Assembly: GCF_002019855.1 (NCBI RefSeq)
Contig: NZ_CM007717.1
Span: 620,001-684,000 of the forward strand
Source of the DNA: Streptomyces antibioticus
Lineage (GTDB): Bacteria > Actinomycetota > Actinomycetes > Streptomycetales > Streptomycetaceae
DNA: 64,000 nucleotides
Direction: 5' to 3'
Within the stretch, counting starts at the first letter, position 1. Every line of letters starts with the position of its first letter. The notes beneath the pieces were generated by a model that saw only the letters and a list, made by a program, of their open reading frames with translations, did not search any database and had not been told where the DNA came from. Position numbers and translations under genes: made by a program. This document shows, in pieces, positions 25,225 to 35,359 of this stretch.

Positions 25225-26901
25225 ATGGCTGGTGGTCCCCAATCATCCGTGAGTGTCATCCTCACCGTGGACGACGATCCGGGGGTCTCCCGTGCCGTCG
25301 CCCGTGACCTGCGGCGACGCTACGGCGGCTCGTACCGGATCGTGCGGGCCGAGTCCGGGGAGTCCGCGCTGGAGGCGCTGCGCGAGCTGAAGCTGCGCGG
25401 GGACCTGGTGGCCGTCATCCTGGCCGACTACCGGATGCCGCAGATGAACGGCATCGAGTTCCTGGAACAGGCGCTGGACGTCTACCCCGGCGCCCGGCGC
25501 GTCCTGCTCACCGCGTACGCGGACACCGACGCGGCGATCGACGCGATCAACGTGGTCGACGTGGACCACTATCTGCTCAAGCCCTGGGACCCGCCCGAGG
25601 AGAAGCTCTACCCGGTCCTGGACGACCTGCTGGAGGCATGGCGGTCCAGCGATCACCGTCCGGTGCCGGCCACCAAGGTGGTCGGGCACCGCTGGTCGGC
25701 GCGCTCGTCGGAGGTGCGCGAGTTCCTGGCCCGCAACCAGGTGCCGTACCGCTGGTACTCCGCCGACGAGCCCGAGGGACAGCGACTGCTGGCCGCGGCA
25801 GGACAGGACGAACGGCGGCTGCCGCTGGTGATCACCGCGGACGGGACCCCGCTCGTCGCGCCGGAGCCGCCCGAACTGGCCGCGAAGGTCGGCCTCGCGA
25901 CGACACCGACGGCCGAGTTCTACGACCTCGTCGTCATCGGCGGCGGCCCCGCCGGGCTCGGCGCGGCGGTGTACGGGGCGTCCGAGGGCCTGCGCACGGT
26001 GCTGGTGGAGCGGTCGGCGACCGGCGGACAGGCCGGACAGAGCTCCCGCATCGAGAACTACCTCGGCTTCCCCGACGGCGTGTCCGGCGCCCAGCTCACC
26101 GAGCGGGCCCGCCGCCAGGCGGCCAAGTTCGGCGCGGAGATCCTCACCGCGCGCGAGGTGACCGGACTGGAGATCAACGGCTCCGCGCGGGTCGTACGGT
26201 TCTCGGACGGCTCCGCGGTGGCCGCGCACAGCGTGATCCTCGCGACGGGCGTGTCCTACCGGCAGCTCACCGCGCCCGGCTGCGACGACCTGACCGGCTG
26301 CGGGGTCTACTACGGCTCGGCGCTCACCGAGGCGCCCGCCTGCACGGGACACGACGTGTACATCGTGGGCGGCGCCAACTCGGCCGGACAGGCGGCCATG
26401 TACCTGGCGCGCGGCGCCAAGTCGGTGACCCTGCTGGTGCGCGGGGAGTCGCTGGCGGCATCCATGTCGTACTACCTGATCCAGCAGATCGAGGAGTCGT
26501 CCAACATCTTCGTACGGGCCCGCACCGTCGTGGAGTCGGCGCACGGCGACGGGCATCTGGAGCATCTGACACTGCGGGACGTGACGACCGGGGAGACCGA
26601 ACGGGTCGACGCGCAGTGGATGTTCGTGTTCATCGGTGCCGCCCCGCTGACCGACTGGCTGGACGGCACCGTGCTGCGCGACGGGCGCGGCTTCATCCTG
26701 GCCGGGCCCGATCTGACCCCGGAGGGGCGGCCACCGGGCGACTGGGAGCTGGACCGGCCGCCGTACCACCTGGAGACCAGTGTGCCGGGCGTGTTCGTGG
26801 CGGGCGACGCGCGCGCCGAGTCCGCGAAGCGGGTCGCGTCCGCCGTAGGAGAGGGAGCGATGGCCGTGATGCTCGTCCACCGGTATCTGGAGCAGTCGTG
26901 A
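25225..26901 (+). CDS. response-receiver / thioredoxin-reductase-like flavoprotein fusion
   Basis: A 558-residue fusion. Residues 8-125 form a CheY-like receiver (acidic pocket D16-D18, phosphoacceptor D68 in ADYRMPQMNG, K119 in LLKPW). Residues about 145-225 form a glutaredoxin/thioredoxin-like segment without CxxC. Residues about 232-555 form a thioredoxin-reductase-like FAD/NAD(P)H domain (GGGPAGLGAA at 239-248, second nucleotide motif VGGANSAGQAAMYLA, C-terminal VFVAGDARAESAKR). Where thioredoxin reductases carry the CATC disulfide this protein has GSAL (context GVYYGSALTEAP), so classical thioredoxin reduction is unlikely. It appears leaderless (TACGGT 6 nt before ATG). Its stop overlaps the next gene (GTGA). 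An NAD(P)H-linked signal-output role is inferred. Confidence 0.88.
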   Translation: MAGGPQSSVSVILTVDDDPGVSRAVARDLRRRYGGSYRIVRAESGESALEALRELKLRGDLVAVILADYRMPQMNGIEFLEQALDVYPGARRVLLTAYADTDAAIDAINVVDVDHYLLKPWDPPEEKLYPVLDDLLEAWRSSDHRPVPATKVVGHRWSARSSEVREFLARNQVPYRWYSADEPEGQRLLAAAGQDERRLPLVITADGTPLVAPEPPELAAKVGLATTPTAEFYDLVVIGGGPAGLGAAVYGASEGLRTVLVERSATGGQAGQSSRIENYLGFPDGVSGAQLTERARRQAAKFGAEILTAREVTGLEINGSARVVRFSDGSAVAAHSVILATGVSYRQLTAPGCDDLTGCGVYYGSALTEAPACTGHDVYIVGGANSAGQAAMYLARGAKSVTLLVRGESLAASMSYYLIQQIEESSNIFVRARTVVESAHGDGHLEHLTLRDVTTGETERVDAQWMFVFIGAAPLTDWLDGTVLRDGRGFILAGPDLTPEGRPPGDWELDRPPYHLETSVPGVFVAGDARAESAKRVASAVGEGAMAVMLVHRYLEQS

Positions 26902-28388
26902 GCGGGCGGGCGATGCCGTGCAGCCCGGCGGAGATCAGCTCGCTGTTCCTGTTCGAGAAGCTCACCCCGGAGCAGCTCGGACGGCTGTGCGGCGAGGGCG
27001 GCGTGGAGGCGTTCGAGCCCGGCCCGGTGTACACCGAGGGCGAGCCGGCCACCTGCTTCTACGTGATGCTGGAGGGCACGGTCGTGCTGTACCGGCGGGT
27101 CGGCGGGGACGACGTCGAGGTCAGCAGGACCTCCCAGCGCGGGGTGTACGCGGGCGCGATGCAGGCGTACCTCGGGGACCGGGTGCCGCAGCTCTACACC
27201 AACTCGATGCGGGTGACGGAGCCGACGCGGTTCTTCGTGCTGCCCGCCGAGTCGTTCGCGGCGGTCATGCGGGAGTGGTTCCCGATGGCCGCGCATCTGC
27301 TGGAGGGGCTGTTCTTCGGCTCCAAGAACACCCAGCGGGCCATCGGCCAGCGTGAACGGCTGCTCGCCCTGGGCTCGTTGTCGGCGGGGCTCACGCACGA
27401 GCTGAACAACCCGGCGGCGGCGGCCGTGCGCGCGACGGCCACGCTGCGCGAACGGGTGGCCAAGATGCGGCACAAGCTCTCCGTGATCGCCGGGGGCGGC
27501 TACGACCCGCAGGCGCTCACCCGGCTCATCGAGATCCAGGAACGCACCGCCGAACTCGTCGCCAAGGCACAGGTGTTGAGCCCGCTGGAAGCCTCCGACC
27601 GGGAGGACGCGCTCGGCGACTGGCTGGACGACCACGGCATCCAGGAGGGCTGGCGGATCGCCCCGACGTTCGTGCAGGCCGGGCTCGACGTGGACTGGCT
27701 GGAGCAGGTCGCGGACACCGTGGACGCGGATATGTTGCCGGGCGCGATCGGATGGCTCAACTACACCGTCGAGACCGAGCTGTTGATGGACGAGATCGAC
27801 GACTCCACCAACCGCATCTCCCGGCTGGTGGACGCGGCGAAGCAGTACTCGCAGCTCGACCGCGCCCCCTTCCGGGTCGTGGACGTCCATGAACTCCTCG
27901 ACAGCACCCTGCTGATGCTCTCCGGGAAGATCGGGCGGCGCATCGAGGTCGTGAAGGACTACGACCGGACGCTCCCGGAGGTGCCGGCGTACCCGGCGGA
28001 GCTGAACCAGGTGTGGACGAACCTCGTCGACAACGCCGTGTTCGCCATCAACAGCGCCGGTGGGGAAGGCACGTTGACCGTGCGGACGGCGCGGGAGGGC
28101 GACCGGCTGCTGGTGGAGTTCCGGGACACGGGGCCCGGGGTGCCGCCGGAGGTGCGCGGCCGGATCTTCGACCCGTTCTTCACCACCAAGCCGGTGGGCG
28201 AGGGCACCGGTCTGGGCCTGGACATCTCCTGGCGGATCGTCGTCAACAAGCATCACGGCGGCCTGCACGTCGAGTCGGTGCCGGGCGACACCCGGTTCCA
28301 GGTCCTGCTGCCGCTGACCGCGCCCGAACCCGACGCGGAGACCGAGACAGACGCTTCACCCCCCGACCCGGCAGAGGAGACGGCATGA
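26898..28388 (+). CDS. cNMP-binding-domain sensor histidine kinase
   Basis: A 496-residue soluble kinase. A cyclic-nucleotide-binding beta-roll occupies about residues 15-140, then a long helical linker. The phosphoacceptor motif is GLTHELNNPAAAA with His167. The C-terminal HATPase_c domain has the N box NLVDNAVFAINSAGG, G1 DTGPGVP, F box FFTTKP and G2 GEGTGLGL. No transmembrane segment is seen, so it is cytosolic. The GTG start overlaps the upstream stop, and an ATG five codons in is possible. The natural phosphorylation partner is the receiver domain fused to the flavoprotein of the preceding gene; this is inferred from operon structure. Confidence 0.88.
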   Translation: MSGRAMPCSPAEISSLFLFEKLTPEQLGRLCGEGGVEAFEPGPVYTEGEPATCFYVMLEGTVVLYRRVGGDDVEVSRTSQRGVYAGAMQAYLGDRVPQLYTNSMRVTEPTRFFVLPAESFAAVMREWFPMAAHLLEGLFFGSKNTQRAIGQRERLLALGSLSAGLTHELNNPAAAAVRATATLRERVAKMRHKLSVIAGGGYDPQALTRLIEIQERTAELVAKAQVLSPLEASDREDALGDWLDDHGIQEGWRIAPTFVQAGLDVDWLEQVADTVDADMLPGAIGWLNYTVETELLMDEIDDSTNRISRLVDAAKQYSQLDRAPFRVVDVHELLDSTLLMLSGKIGRRIEVVKDYDRTLPEVPAYPAELNQVWTNLVDNAVFAINSAGGEGTLTVRTAREGDRLLVEFRDTGPGVPPEVRGRIFDPFFTTKPVGEGTGLGLDISWRIVVNKHHGGLHVESVPGDTRFQVLLPLTAPEPDAETETDASPPDPAEETA

Positions 28389-28738
28389 CCGACGTCGACG
28401 CGATCGACCCGAACGTCCCGCCCAGCGGCGCCGGCTGCGTCGAGTGCGACGCGGTGGGCGGCTGGTGGTTCCATCTGCGGCGGTGCGCGAGCTGCGGCCA
28501 TGTCGGCTGCTGCGACTCCTCCCCCGCCCAGCACGCCACCGCCCACTACAAGGCCACCGGCCATCCCGTCGTGCGCAGTTTCGAGCCGGGCGAGGAGTGG
28601 TTCTGGGATTACTCCCGGGACGAGTTGTACGAGTCGGGCCCCGAACTGACGCCTCCGGCCCACCATCCGGCGAACCAGCCTGCCCCGGGACCGGCGGAAC
28701 GGGTCCCGGCGGACTGGGCGCGCGCCCTGCACAAGTGA
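28385..28738 (+). CDS. UBP-type zinc-finger protein
   Basis: A 117-residue protein with a ZnF-UBP domain at about residues 17-80. Candidate zinc ligands are Cys18, Cys21, Cys34, Cys37, Cys42, His50, His54 and His60, within HLRRCASCGHVGCCDSS and the following stretch. In eukaryotes this finger binds the C-terminal Gly-Gly of ubiquitin; bacterial versions are small, and their ligand is unknown. The C-terminal 35 residues are Pro-rich. The ATG overlaps the kinase stop (ATGA), so it is translationally coupled to the upstream signalling genes. A link to the actinobacterial Pup modifier is speculative. Confidence 0.85.
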   Translation: MTDVDAIDPNVPPSGAGCVECDAVGGWWFHLRRCASCGHVGCCDSSPAQHATAHYKATGHPVVRSFEPGEEWFWDYSRDELYESGPELTPPAHHPANQPAPGPAERVPADWARALHK

Positions 28739-28835
28739 GCCGACGCGACAAGTGATCCCGCGCGTCACGTGAGCCGGCGCGACAAGTGAGCCCGCGCATC
28801 ACGTGATCCCGCGCGTCCCGTGATCGTGCGCGGGC
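28735..28835 (+). repeat. 34-bp tandem repeat after the zinc-finger gene
   Basis: Two near-identical 34-bp units (28735-28768 and 28769-28802), each starting GTGAGCCG and ending TCAC. They differ at four or fewer positions and are followed by partial copies. The first unit begins inside the stop region of the zinc-finger gene. Embedded short dyads (TCACGTGA) could form weak hairpins; origin by slippage is likely. Confidence 0.6.
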
Positions 28836-28889
28836 GCTTCCGCCCTGGTCGCAGGCCGCGTTGTCGGTGACGCGTGCCAGGATGGAGGT

Positions 28890-31871
28890 GTGTCGCAGAC
28901 TGTGTTCGCCGGCCCGTTCGTCGGCCGGGAAGAGGAAGTCGCCCGGCTCTCCGGGGTGCTGGAGCGCGCCCGGGACGGGGAGTCCCGCGCGGTGCTCCTC
29001 GCCGGGGACGCGGGCGTGGGCAAGACCCGTGTGCTGGACGAGGTCGCGGCGCGCGGCGCCCGGCTGGGCATGACGGTGCTGACGGGGCACTGCGTCGACC
29101 TCGGTGACGTGGGCCTGCCGTATCTGCCGTTCACGGAGATCCTGGGCGCGCTCGCCGCCGACGAGCGGTTCGCGCAGGCCGTCGCCGGGCATCCGGTGGC
29201 CGACCGGCTGCTGGGCGCGGGCCCGGACGCCGGGCGCGAGGACCCGGGCCCCGGCCCGCGGGCGGCCGGCGGGGACGGCCGGCTGACGCTGTTCGAGGGG
29301 ATGGCGGGGCTGCTCGCCGACCTGTCGGACATCGCGCCGCTGCTGCTGGTCCTGGAGGATCTGCACTGGGCCGACCAGTCCTCCCGGGACCTGCTGCGTT
29401 TCCTGCTCAGCCGGGGCCTGCTGCAACGCCCCGCGGGCGGCGCCCCCGCCCGCCGTCTCGCCGTGCTCGCCTCCTACCGCGCCGACGATCTGCACCGCCG
29501 TCATCCGCTGCGCCCCCTCCTCGCCGAGCTGGTGCGGCTGCCGGCCGTGGGCCGGCTGGACCTGCGGCCCCTGCCGGACGCGGACGTGACCCGGCTGGTG
29601 CGCTCCCTGGAGGACCGGCCGCTGCCGGAGTCCACGGTGCGCCGGATCGTGGAGCGCGCCGAGGGCAACGCCTTCTACGCGGAGGAGCTGGTCGCCGCGA
29701 CGGACGCGGAGGCGGGCGGGGTGCCGAGCGGGCTGGCCGACGTCCTGCTGATCCGGGTCGAGCAGCTCTCCGACACCGCCCAGCGGGTGCTGCGCACGGC
29801 CGCCGTCGCCGGGCGGCGGGTGGAGCACGATCTGCTGCGGGACGCGACGGACCTGCCCGAGGCGGAGCTGGAGGCGGTGCTGCGCGAGGCGGTGGGGCGG
29901 CAACTGCTCGTCGCGGGCGACGGGGGCACGTACGCGTTCCGGCACGCGCTGGCGCGCGAGGCGGTGTACGCGGATCTCCTCCCGGGTGAACGCTCGCGGC
30001 TGCACGGCACGTTCGCCCGGCTCCTCGCGGAGCGCGGCCGCCGTCCGGAGACCGCCGCGGAGCGCGCCCACCACTACCGCGAGAGCCATGACACGGCGGA
30101 GGCCCTCGCCGCCTCCCTGGAGGCCGCCGACCACGCCCAGCGGCTGCGGGCACCGGCCGAGGAGCTACGGCATCTGGAGGCCGCCCTCGATCTGTGGGCG
30201 GCGGTCGACCCGTCGGCCCGCCCGGCGGGCGAGGGCTGCGAACGGGTCACGCTGATGCTGCGGGCCTCGGCGGCCGCCGCGCACGCCGGTGAGGCGCACC
30301 GGGCGGTCTCGCTGACCCGGGCCGCGCTGGCCGGCATAGGCCAGGACGCCGACTCCGAACTCGCGGCCCGGGTGCGCTACACCCTGGCCGGCACCCTGAT
30401 GAACGTCGACAACCTGACCTCCGCGTTCTCCTACAGCAGTGAGGCGCTGGCGCTGATCCCCGCCGAGCCGCCGTCGCCGACCTGGGTGTGGGCGGCGGCC
30501 ACCCATGTCCTGGCGGCCCGTCAGGTCGGTGACAACGCGACCGCCCTGAGCGTCGCCCGGCGGGCCCTGGGCATGGCCGAGCGGCTGAACCTGGCGGACG
30601 CGCGGGCGGATCTGTTGATCTCGCTGGCCAACATGGAGGGCGAGGGCCGCCGCTCCCCCGAGGCCCGGGAGCGGCTGAAGGAGGCCCGCGAGCTGGCCCG
30701 TGGGGCGGGCAACGCGCCGGTGGAGATGCGGGCGTTGTTCTCGCTGGCGATCGGCTGCTACGAGGCCGGGGAGCTGGAGGAGTGTCTGCCCTGGCTGAGC
30801 GAGGGCCTGGACCGGGCGCGCCGCGCGGGGCTGCTGTCGTCGCCGTATCCGCTGGAGATGCGCTATCTGCATCTGGTGCTGCTCTACACGCTGGGCCACT
30901 GGGACGAGTGCGCGCGCACGGCCGCCTCCGACCTGGCCGTCCTGCCGGCCGCGGCCGGGTACACGGTGGGCCCGGCGCTGTACGTGACGCTGGCGCGCGG
31001 TGCGACCGAGGAGGCGGTGGAGCGGGCGCGGGCGCTCACGTCGGGCCGCTTCGACTGGATGGCGACGCTGGTGGCGTCGATCGTGCTGACGGACGAGGCG
31101 GCGGGGCGCGGTGACGCCGAGGAGGCGGTGGCCCGGTTCCGTTCCTTCGTCGAGGTTCTCACCGACGACGCGGGCACGCCCCCGGACGTCACCGTCCGGC
31201 TGGCCGGGCTCGCCCTGGCGGGGGTCGCCGACGCCGCGGTCGCGGCCCGGGCCGACGGTGACGACGCGGCCGTGCGCCGGTGGTCGGAGGTGGCGGGCGA
31301 ACTGCTGGAGACCGCGCGGACGGTGGCGCTGCGCGGCGGCAGCGGGGCGCCGCAGGGGCCGGAGGGCCGGGCGTGGCTGGCGCGGGCCGAGGCGGAGGTG
31401 GCGCGGGCCGCGACGGGCCCGGACCCGGTGGCGTGGGAGCGGGCGGTGACCGCGTTCGGCTTCGGGGACGTGTACGAACGGGCGCGCTGCCGGGCGCGGT
31501 TCGCGGAGGCGCTGCTCGCGGCGGGGCGCCGCGAGGAGGCGGCGGCCGAGGCGCGCGCGGCCCGGGAGACGGCGGTGCGGCTGGGGGCCGTTCCGCTGCG
31601 GGAGAGCGTGGACGCGCTGATCCGGCGGGGCCGGCTCGGGGACGCCCCGGCGGCGGCCGCCGGGGACCGGGCGGTCGCGCTCACCGCCCGGGAGCGGGAC
31701 GTGCTGCGGCTGCTGGCGCTGGGGCGCAGCAACCGGCAGATCGGCGAGGAGCTGTTCATCAGCGGGAAGACGGCGAGCGTCCATGTGTCCAACATCCTGG
31801 GCAAGCTGAGCGCGGCGAGCCGTACGGAGGCGGTGGCGATCGCCTACCGGGAGGGGTTGCTGACCGGGTGA
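28890..31871 (+). CDS. LAL-type LuxR family transcriptional regulator
   Basis: A 993-residue large ATP-binding LuxR regulator. The N-terminal ATPase shows Walker A GDAGVGKT with Lys45 and Walker B LLLVLEDLHWADQSS. The middle 500 residues are helical TPR-like repeats. The C-terminus is a LuxR/GerE HTH (LTARERDVLRLLALGRSNRQ then IGEELFISGKTASVHVSNIL). LALs often control secondary metabolism or sugar use; the effector and targets are unknown. GTG start; GGAGGT abuts it, and CAGGAT 6 nt upstream could be a -10 box for a leaderless message. Confidence 0.92.
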   Translation: MSQTVFAGPFVGREEEVARLSGVLERARDGESRAVLLAGDAGVGKTRVLDEVAARGARLGMTVLTGHCVDLGDVGLPYLPFTEILGALAADERFAQAVAGHPVADRLLGAGPDAGREDPGPGPRAAGGDGRLTLFEGMAGLLADLSDIAPLLLVLEDLHWADQSSRDLLRFLLSRGLLQRPAGGAPARRLAVLASYRADDLHRRHPLRPLLAELVRLPAVGRLDLRPLPDADVTRLVRSLEDRPLPESTVRRIVERAEGNAFYAEELVAATDAEAGGVPSGLADVLLIRVEQLSDTAQRVLRTAAVAGRRVEHDLLRDATDLPEAELEAVLREAVGRQLLVAGDGGTYAFRHALAREAVYADLLPGERSRLHGTFARLLAERGRRPETAAERAHHYRESHDTAEALAASLEAADHAQRLRAPAEELRHLEAALDLWAAVDPSARPAGEGCERVTLMLRASAAAAHAGEAHRAVSLTRAALAGIGQDADSELAARVRYTLAGTLMNVDNLTSAFSYSSEALALIPAEPPSPTWVWAAATHVLAARQVGDNATALSVARRALGMAERLNLADARADLLISLANMEGEGRRSPEARERLKEARELARGAGNAPVEMRALFSLAIGCYEAGELEECLPWLSEGLDRARRAGLLSSPYPLEMRYLHLVLLYTLGHWDECARTAASDLAVLPAAAGYTVGPALYVTLARGATEEAVERARALTSGRFDWMATLVASIVLTDEAAGRGDAEEAVARFRSFVEVLTDDAGTPPDVTVRLAGLALAGVADAAVAARADGDDAAVRRWSEVAGELLETARTVALRGGSGAPQGPEGRAWLARAEAEVARAATGPDPVAWERAVTAFGFGDVYERARCRARFAEALLAAGRREEAAAEARAARETAVRLGAVPLRESVDALIRRGRLGDAPAAAAGDRAVALTARERDVLRLLALGRSNRQIGEELFISGKTASVHVSNILGKLSAASRTEAVAIAYREGLLTG

Positions 31872-31892
31872 CCGGCGGTGCCGGTCACCCGG
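31864..31892. terminator. 12-bp hairpin between convergent LAL and M4 genes
   Basis: CCGGGTGACCGG at 31864-31875 pairs perfectly with CCGGTCACCCGG at 31881-31892, loop 5 nt. It includes the LAL stop codon and ends 13 bp before the stop of the convergent M4 gene, so it could serve both directions. Confidence 0.65.
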
Positions 31893-31904
31893 GGTCGCGG
31901 GACG

Positions 31905-33707
31905 TCAGCGCCGGGGCGGTACGTTCGCGGAGGTGACGTTGACGGCGGCCCACGCCTTGTTGACCGTCGTGAACTCCGTGCTGTTCTGGCCGTACAGGTC
32001 CCGGGCGGCCTTCAGCGTCGCGACGCGCGCGTCGTGGAAGCCGGTCGAGGAGACCATGTAGCGGGTCAGGGCGCGGTAGAAGATCGCGGTGGCCTTGGTG
32101 CGGCCGATGCCCTTGACGGGCGCCCCGGTGTAGGTGGGCGAGTCGTAGGTGACGCTGCCGATCTTCTTGCGGCCGCTGCCTTCGGCGAGCAGGTAGTAGG
32201 CGTGCGAGGAGACGCCGGAGCCGGCGTGCACCTCGGCGTCGTCCGTGCGCGGCGACCAGTAGTCGATGGCGCCTTCGAGGACGTCGAGGGACGGCTTGTC
32301 GAGGCGGCGCAGGAACTTCTGCCGCAGGCCCAGCTTCTCGCCGATCAGGTAGTTCGGCGGGTTCTTGGGGTTGTTGGCGCTGAACTCGACGGCTGAGCCG
32401 AAGATGTCGGCGAGGGACTCGTTGAGGGAGCCGGGCTCGCCGTACTGGTTGCCGTCGTCGTCGACGTAGGTCGGTTCCAGGCGGGCGGTGGCGTCCACGA
32501 TGCCGTGGGTCAGTTCGTGGCCGGTGACGTCGAGGACGACCAGCGGCTTCTTGATGGTGCGGCCGTCGCCGTCGCCGTAGAGCATGCAGCCGCACGCCGG
32601 GTCCCAGAAGGCGTTGTCGACCTTCTTGCCGAAGTGGACCATGGCGCGGGCGCCCTTGCCGTTGTTCGCGATGCCCTTGCGGCCGAAGCTCTTCTTGTAG
32701 AAGTCGAGCGTCTTCGTGATGCCGTACTGGGCGTCGACGGCGGCGCTGGTGCGGTTCGAGACGGCGCCGTTGCCCCACTTGTTGTTCTTGGTGGTGAACT
32801 TCTTGCCGCGGGAGAAGTTCTCCAGCTCCAGGTTCTTCGCGTCGCGGGTCTCGGTGCCCCAGCGGGTGGGGTCCTTGAGCAGGTAGCTGTTCCGCCCGGT
32901 GCGGGTGGTGGTCAGGGGCACCTTCCCGGCGAACAGGGAGCTGCCGGTGCCCTTGGCGGTGGCCGGGTAGCGGGCGGCGGCCGCGGCGGCCGACGAGCCC
33001 ATGAGGCCGGTGGGGACCGGGGCGTTGTGCGTGGCCGGGTCGAGGCTCTCGCCGCGCTCGCGCAGCTCGTCGACCAGGGTGGGCGACAGGAACTCGTCGC
33101 TGTCGGGGAGGTTGCTGCGCACGGTGCCGGTGCGGGCGTCCACGACGACCGTGCGGGAGCCGGCGCCCTCGGCGGTGGCGCTGTCGGTGACCTGGATGCG
33201 GTAGGCGAGGGCCGAGGCGCCGCGGCGGGCGTCGACCACGAGTTCGGCGTCACGCGCGTCGCCCTGTGCCACGGCGGCGGCCTTCGCCTCGGCCTGCCGT
33301 GCCGTCAGCGCGGCCTCGGCGGGGGCGGGGGCGACGGTGTGGCCGGCGGCGCGGGTGACGCCCGCGTAGGTGAGCCTGGCGGTGAGGTGGACGACGAGGT
33401 CGCCGCCGAGGACGGGCATGCCCCGGTGGGTCCGCTGGAAGCGGACGTGGCGCGCGCCCTCGGGGTCGATCAGGACGTCCTGCGCCTGGAGCGCGTCGCC
33501 GCGGCCGACGCCGGTCGCGGCGCCGTGCGCGAACGCGGCGGCGCGGGCGGCCCGCACGATGTCGGTGGCCCGCGCACCGGACGTGGCGCCGGTCGTGGCC
33601 GTGGTCGTGGCCCGGTCCTCCCCCGCGAGGGCCGTGCCGGTCAGACCCGTGGCGGCCGTCGTCACGGCGACGGCGATCGCCAGGGTGCGTATGTGTGCTC
33701 TGCGCAC
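31905..33707 (-). CDS. secreted M4 (thermolysin-like) metallopeptidase
   Basis: A 600-residue prepro-protease. A signal peptide ending near ALA (residue 28) is followed by an FTP/PepSY propeptide to about residue 225. The catalytic domain has HELTH (His397, Glu398, His401) and the third ligand Glu in GSLNESLADIFG. The C-terminal M4 domain includes the region with the catalytic His (GSGVSSHAYYLL). M4 proteases are secreted neutral endoproteases that self-cleave their propeptide. GTG start with AAGGAA upstream; the longer open frame upstream is not homologous. Confidence 0.92.
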   Translation of the reverse strand: MRRAHIRTLAIAVAVTTAATGLTGTALAGEDRATTTATTGATSGARATDIVRAARAAAFAHGAATGVGRGDALQAQDVLIDPEGARHVRFQRTHRGMPVLGGDLVVHLTARLTYAGVTRAAGHTVAPAPAEAALTARQAEAKAAAVAQGDARDAELVVDARRGASALAYRIQVTDSATAEGAGSRTVVVDARTGTVRSNLPDSDEFLSPTLVDELRERGESLDPATHNAPVPTGLMGSSAAAAAARYPATAKGTGSSLFAGKVPLTTTRTGRNSYLLKDPTRWGTETRDAKNLELENFSRGKKFTTKNNKWGNGAVSNRTSAAVDAQYGITKTLDFYKKSFGRKGIANNGKGARAMVHFGKKVDNAFWDPACGCMLYGDGDGRTIKKPLVVLDVTGHELTHGIVDATARLEPTYVDDDGNQYGEPGSLNESLADIFGSAVEFSANNPKNPPNYLIGEKLGLRQKFLRRLDKPSLDVLEGAIDYWSPRTDDAEVHAGSGVSSHAYYLLAEGSGRKKIGSVTYDSPTYTGAPVKGIGRTKATAIFYRALTRYMVSSTGFHDARVATLKAARDLYGQNSTEFTTVNKAWAAVNVTSANVPPRR

Positions 33708-33921
33708 TGGTGAGGGTTCCTTCGTTCGGGAGGCGTCGTTCGGGAGGCTCCGTCGGGCGCCGAGGGGGCTGGTCGGGCCCCGCCGACGACCCTTACGGAT
33801 GAGGCATGTGCACGTAAAGCGGAAATCACCGGCTTGTGCGGCATTCGTCGCGATACTGGGCACGTCCTCGACGCACGGTGGCCGCGGAGCGGCCAACTGT
33901 GCGTCGTTCGTGGAGATGTGA

Positions 33922-35304
<1,383 letters not shown>

Positions 35305-35359
35305 CGCCGCGCCCGGCCGGGTCGGGAACCCCGGGGGCGCCGCTGCGCGTTGTCGTGGG

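Noticed and set aside
28735-28835. CRISPR-like array
   Set aside because: Units are directly tandem with no spacers and only two full copies; no cas genes nearby.
28356-30134. Minus-strand frame of 592 codons opposite the LAL gene
   Set aside because: Low-complexity Arg/Gly/Pro text passing through tandem repeats; the + strand carries Walker A and B motifs.
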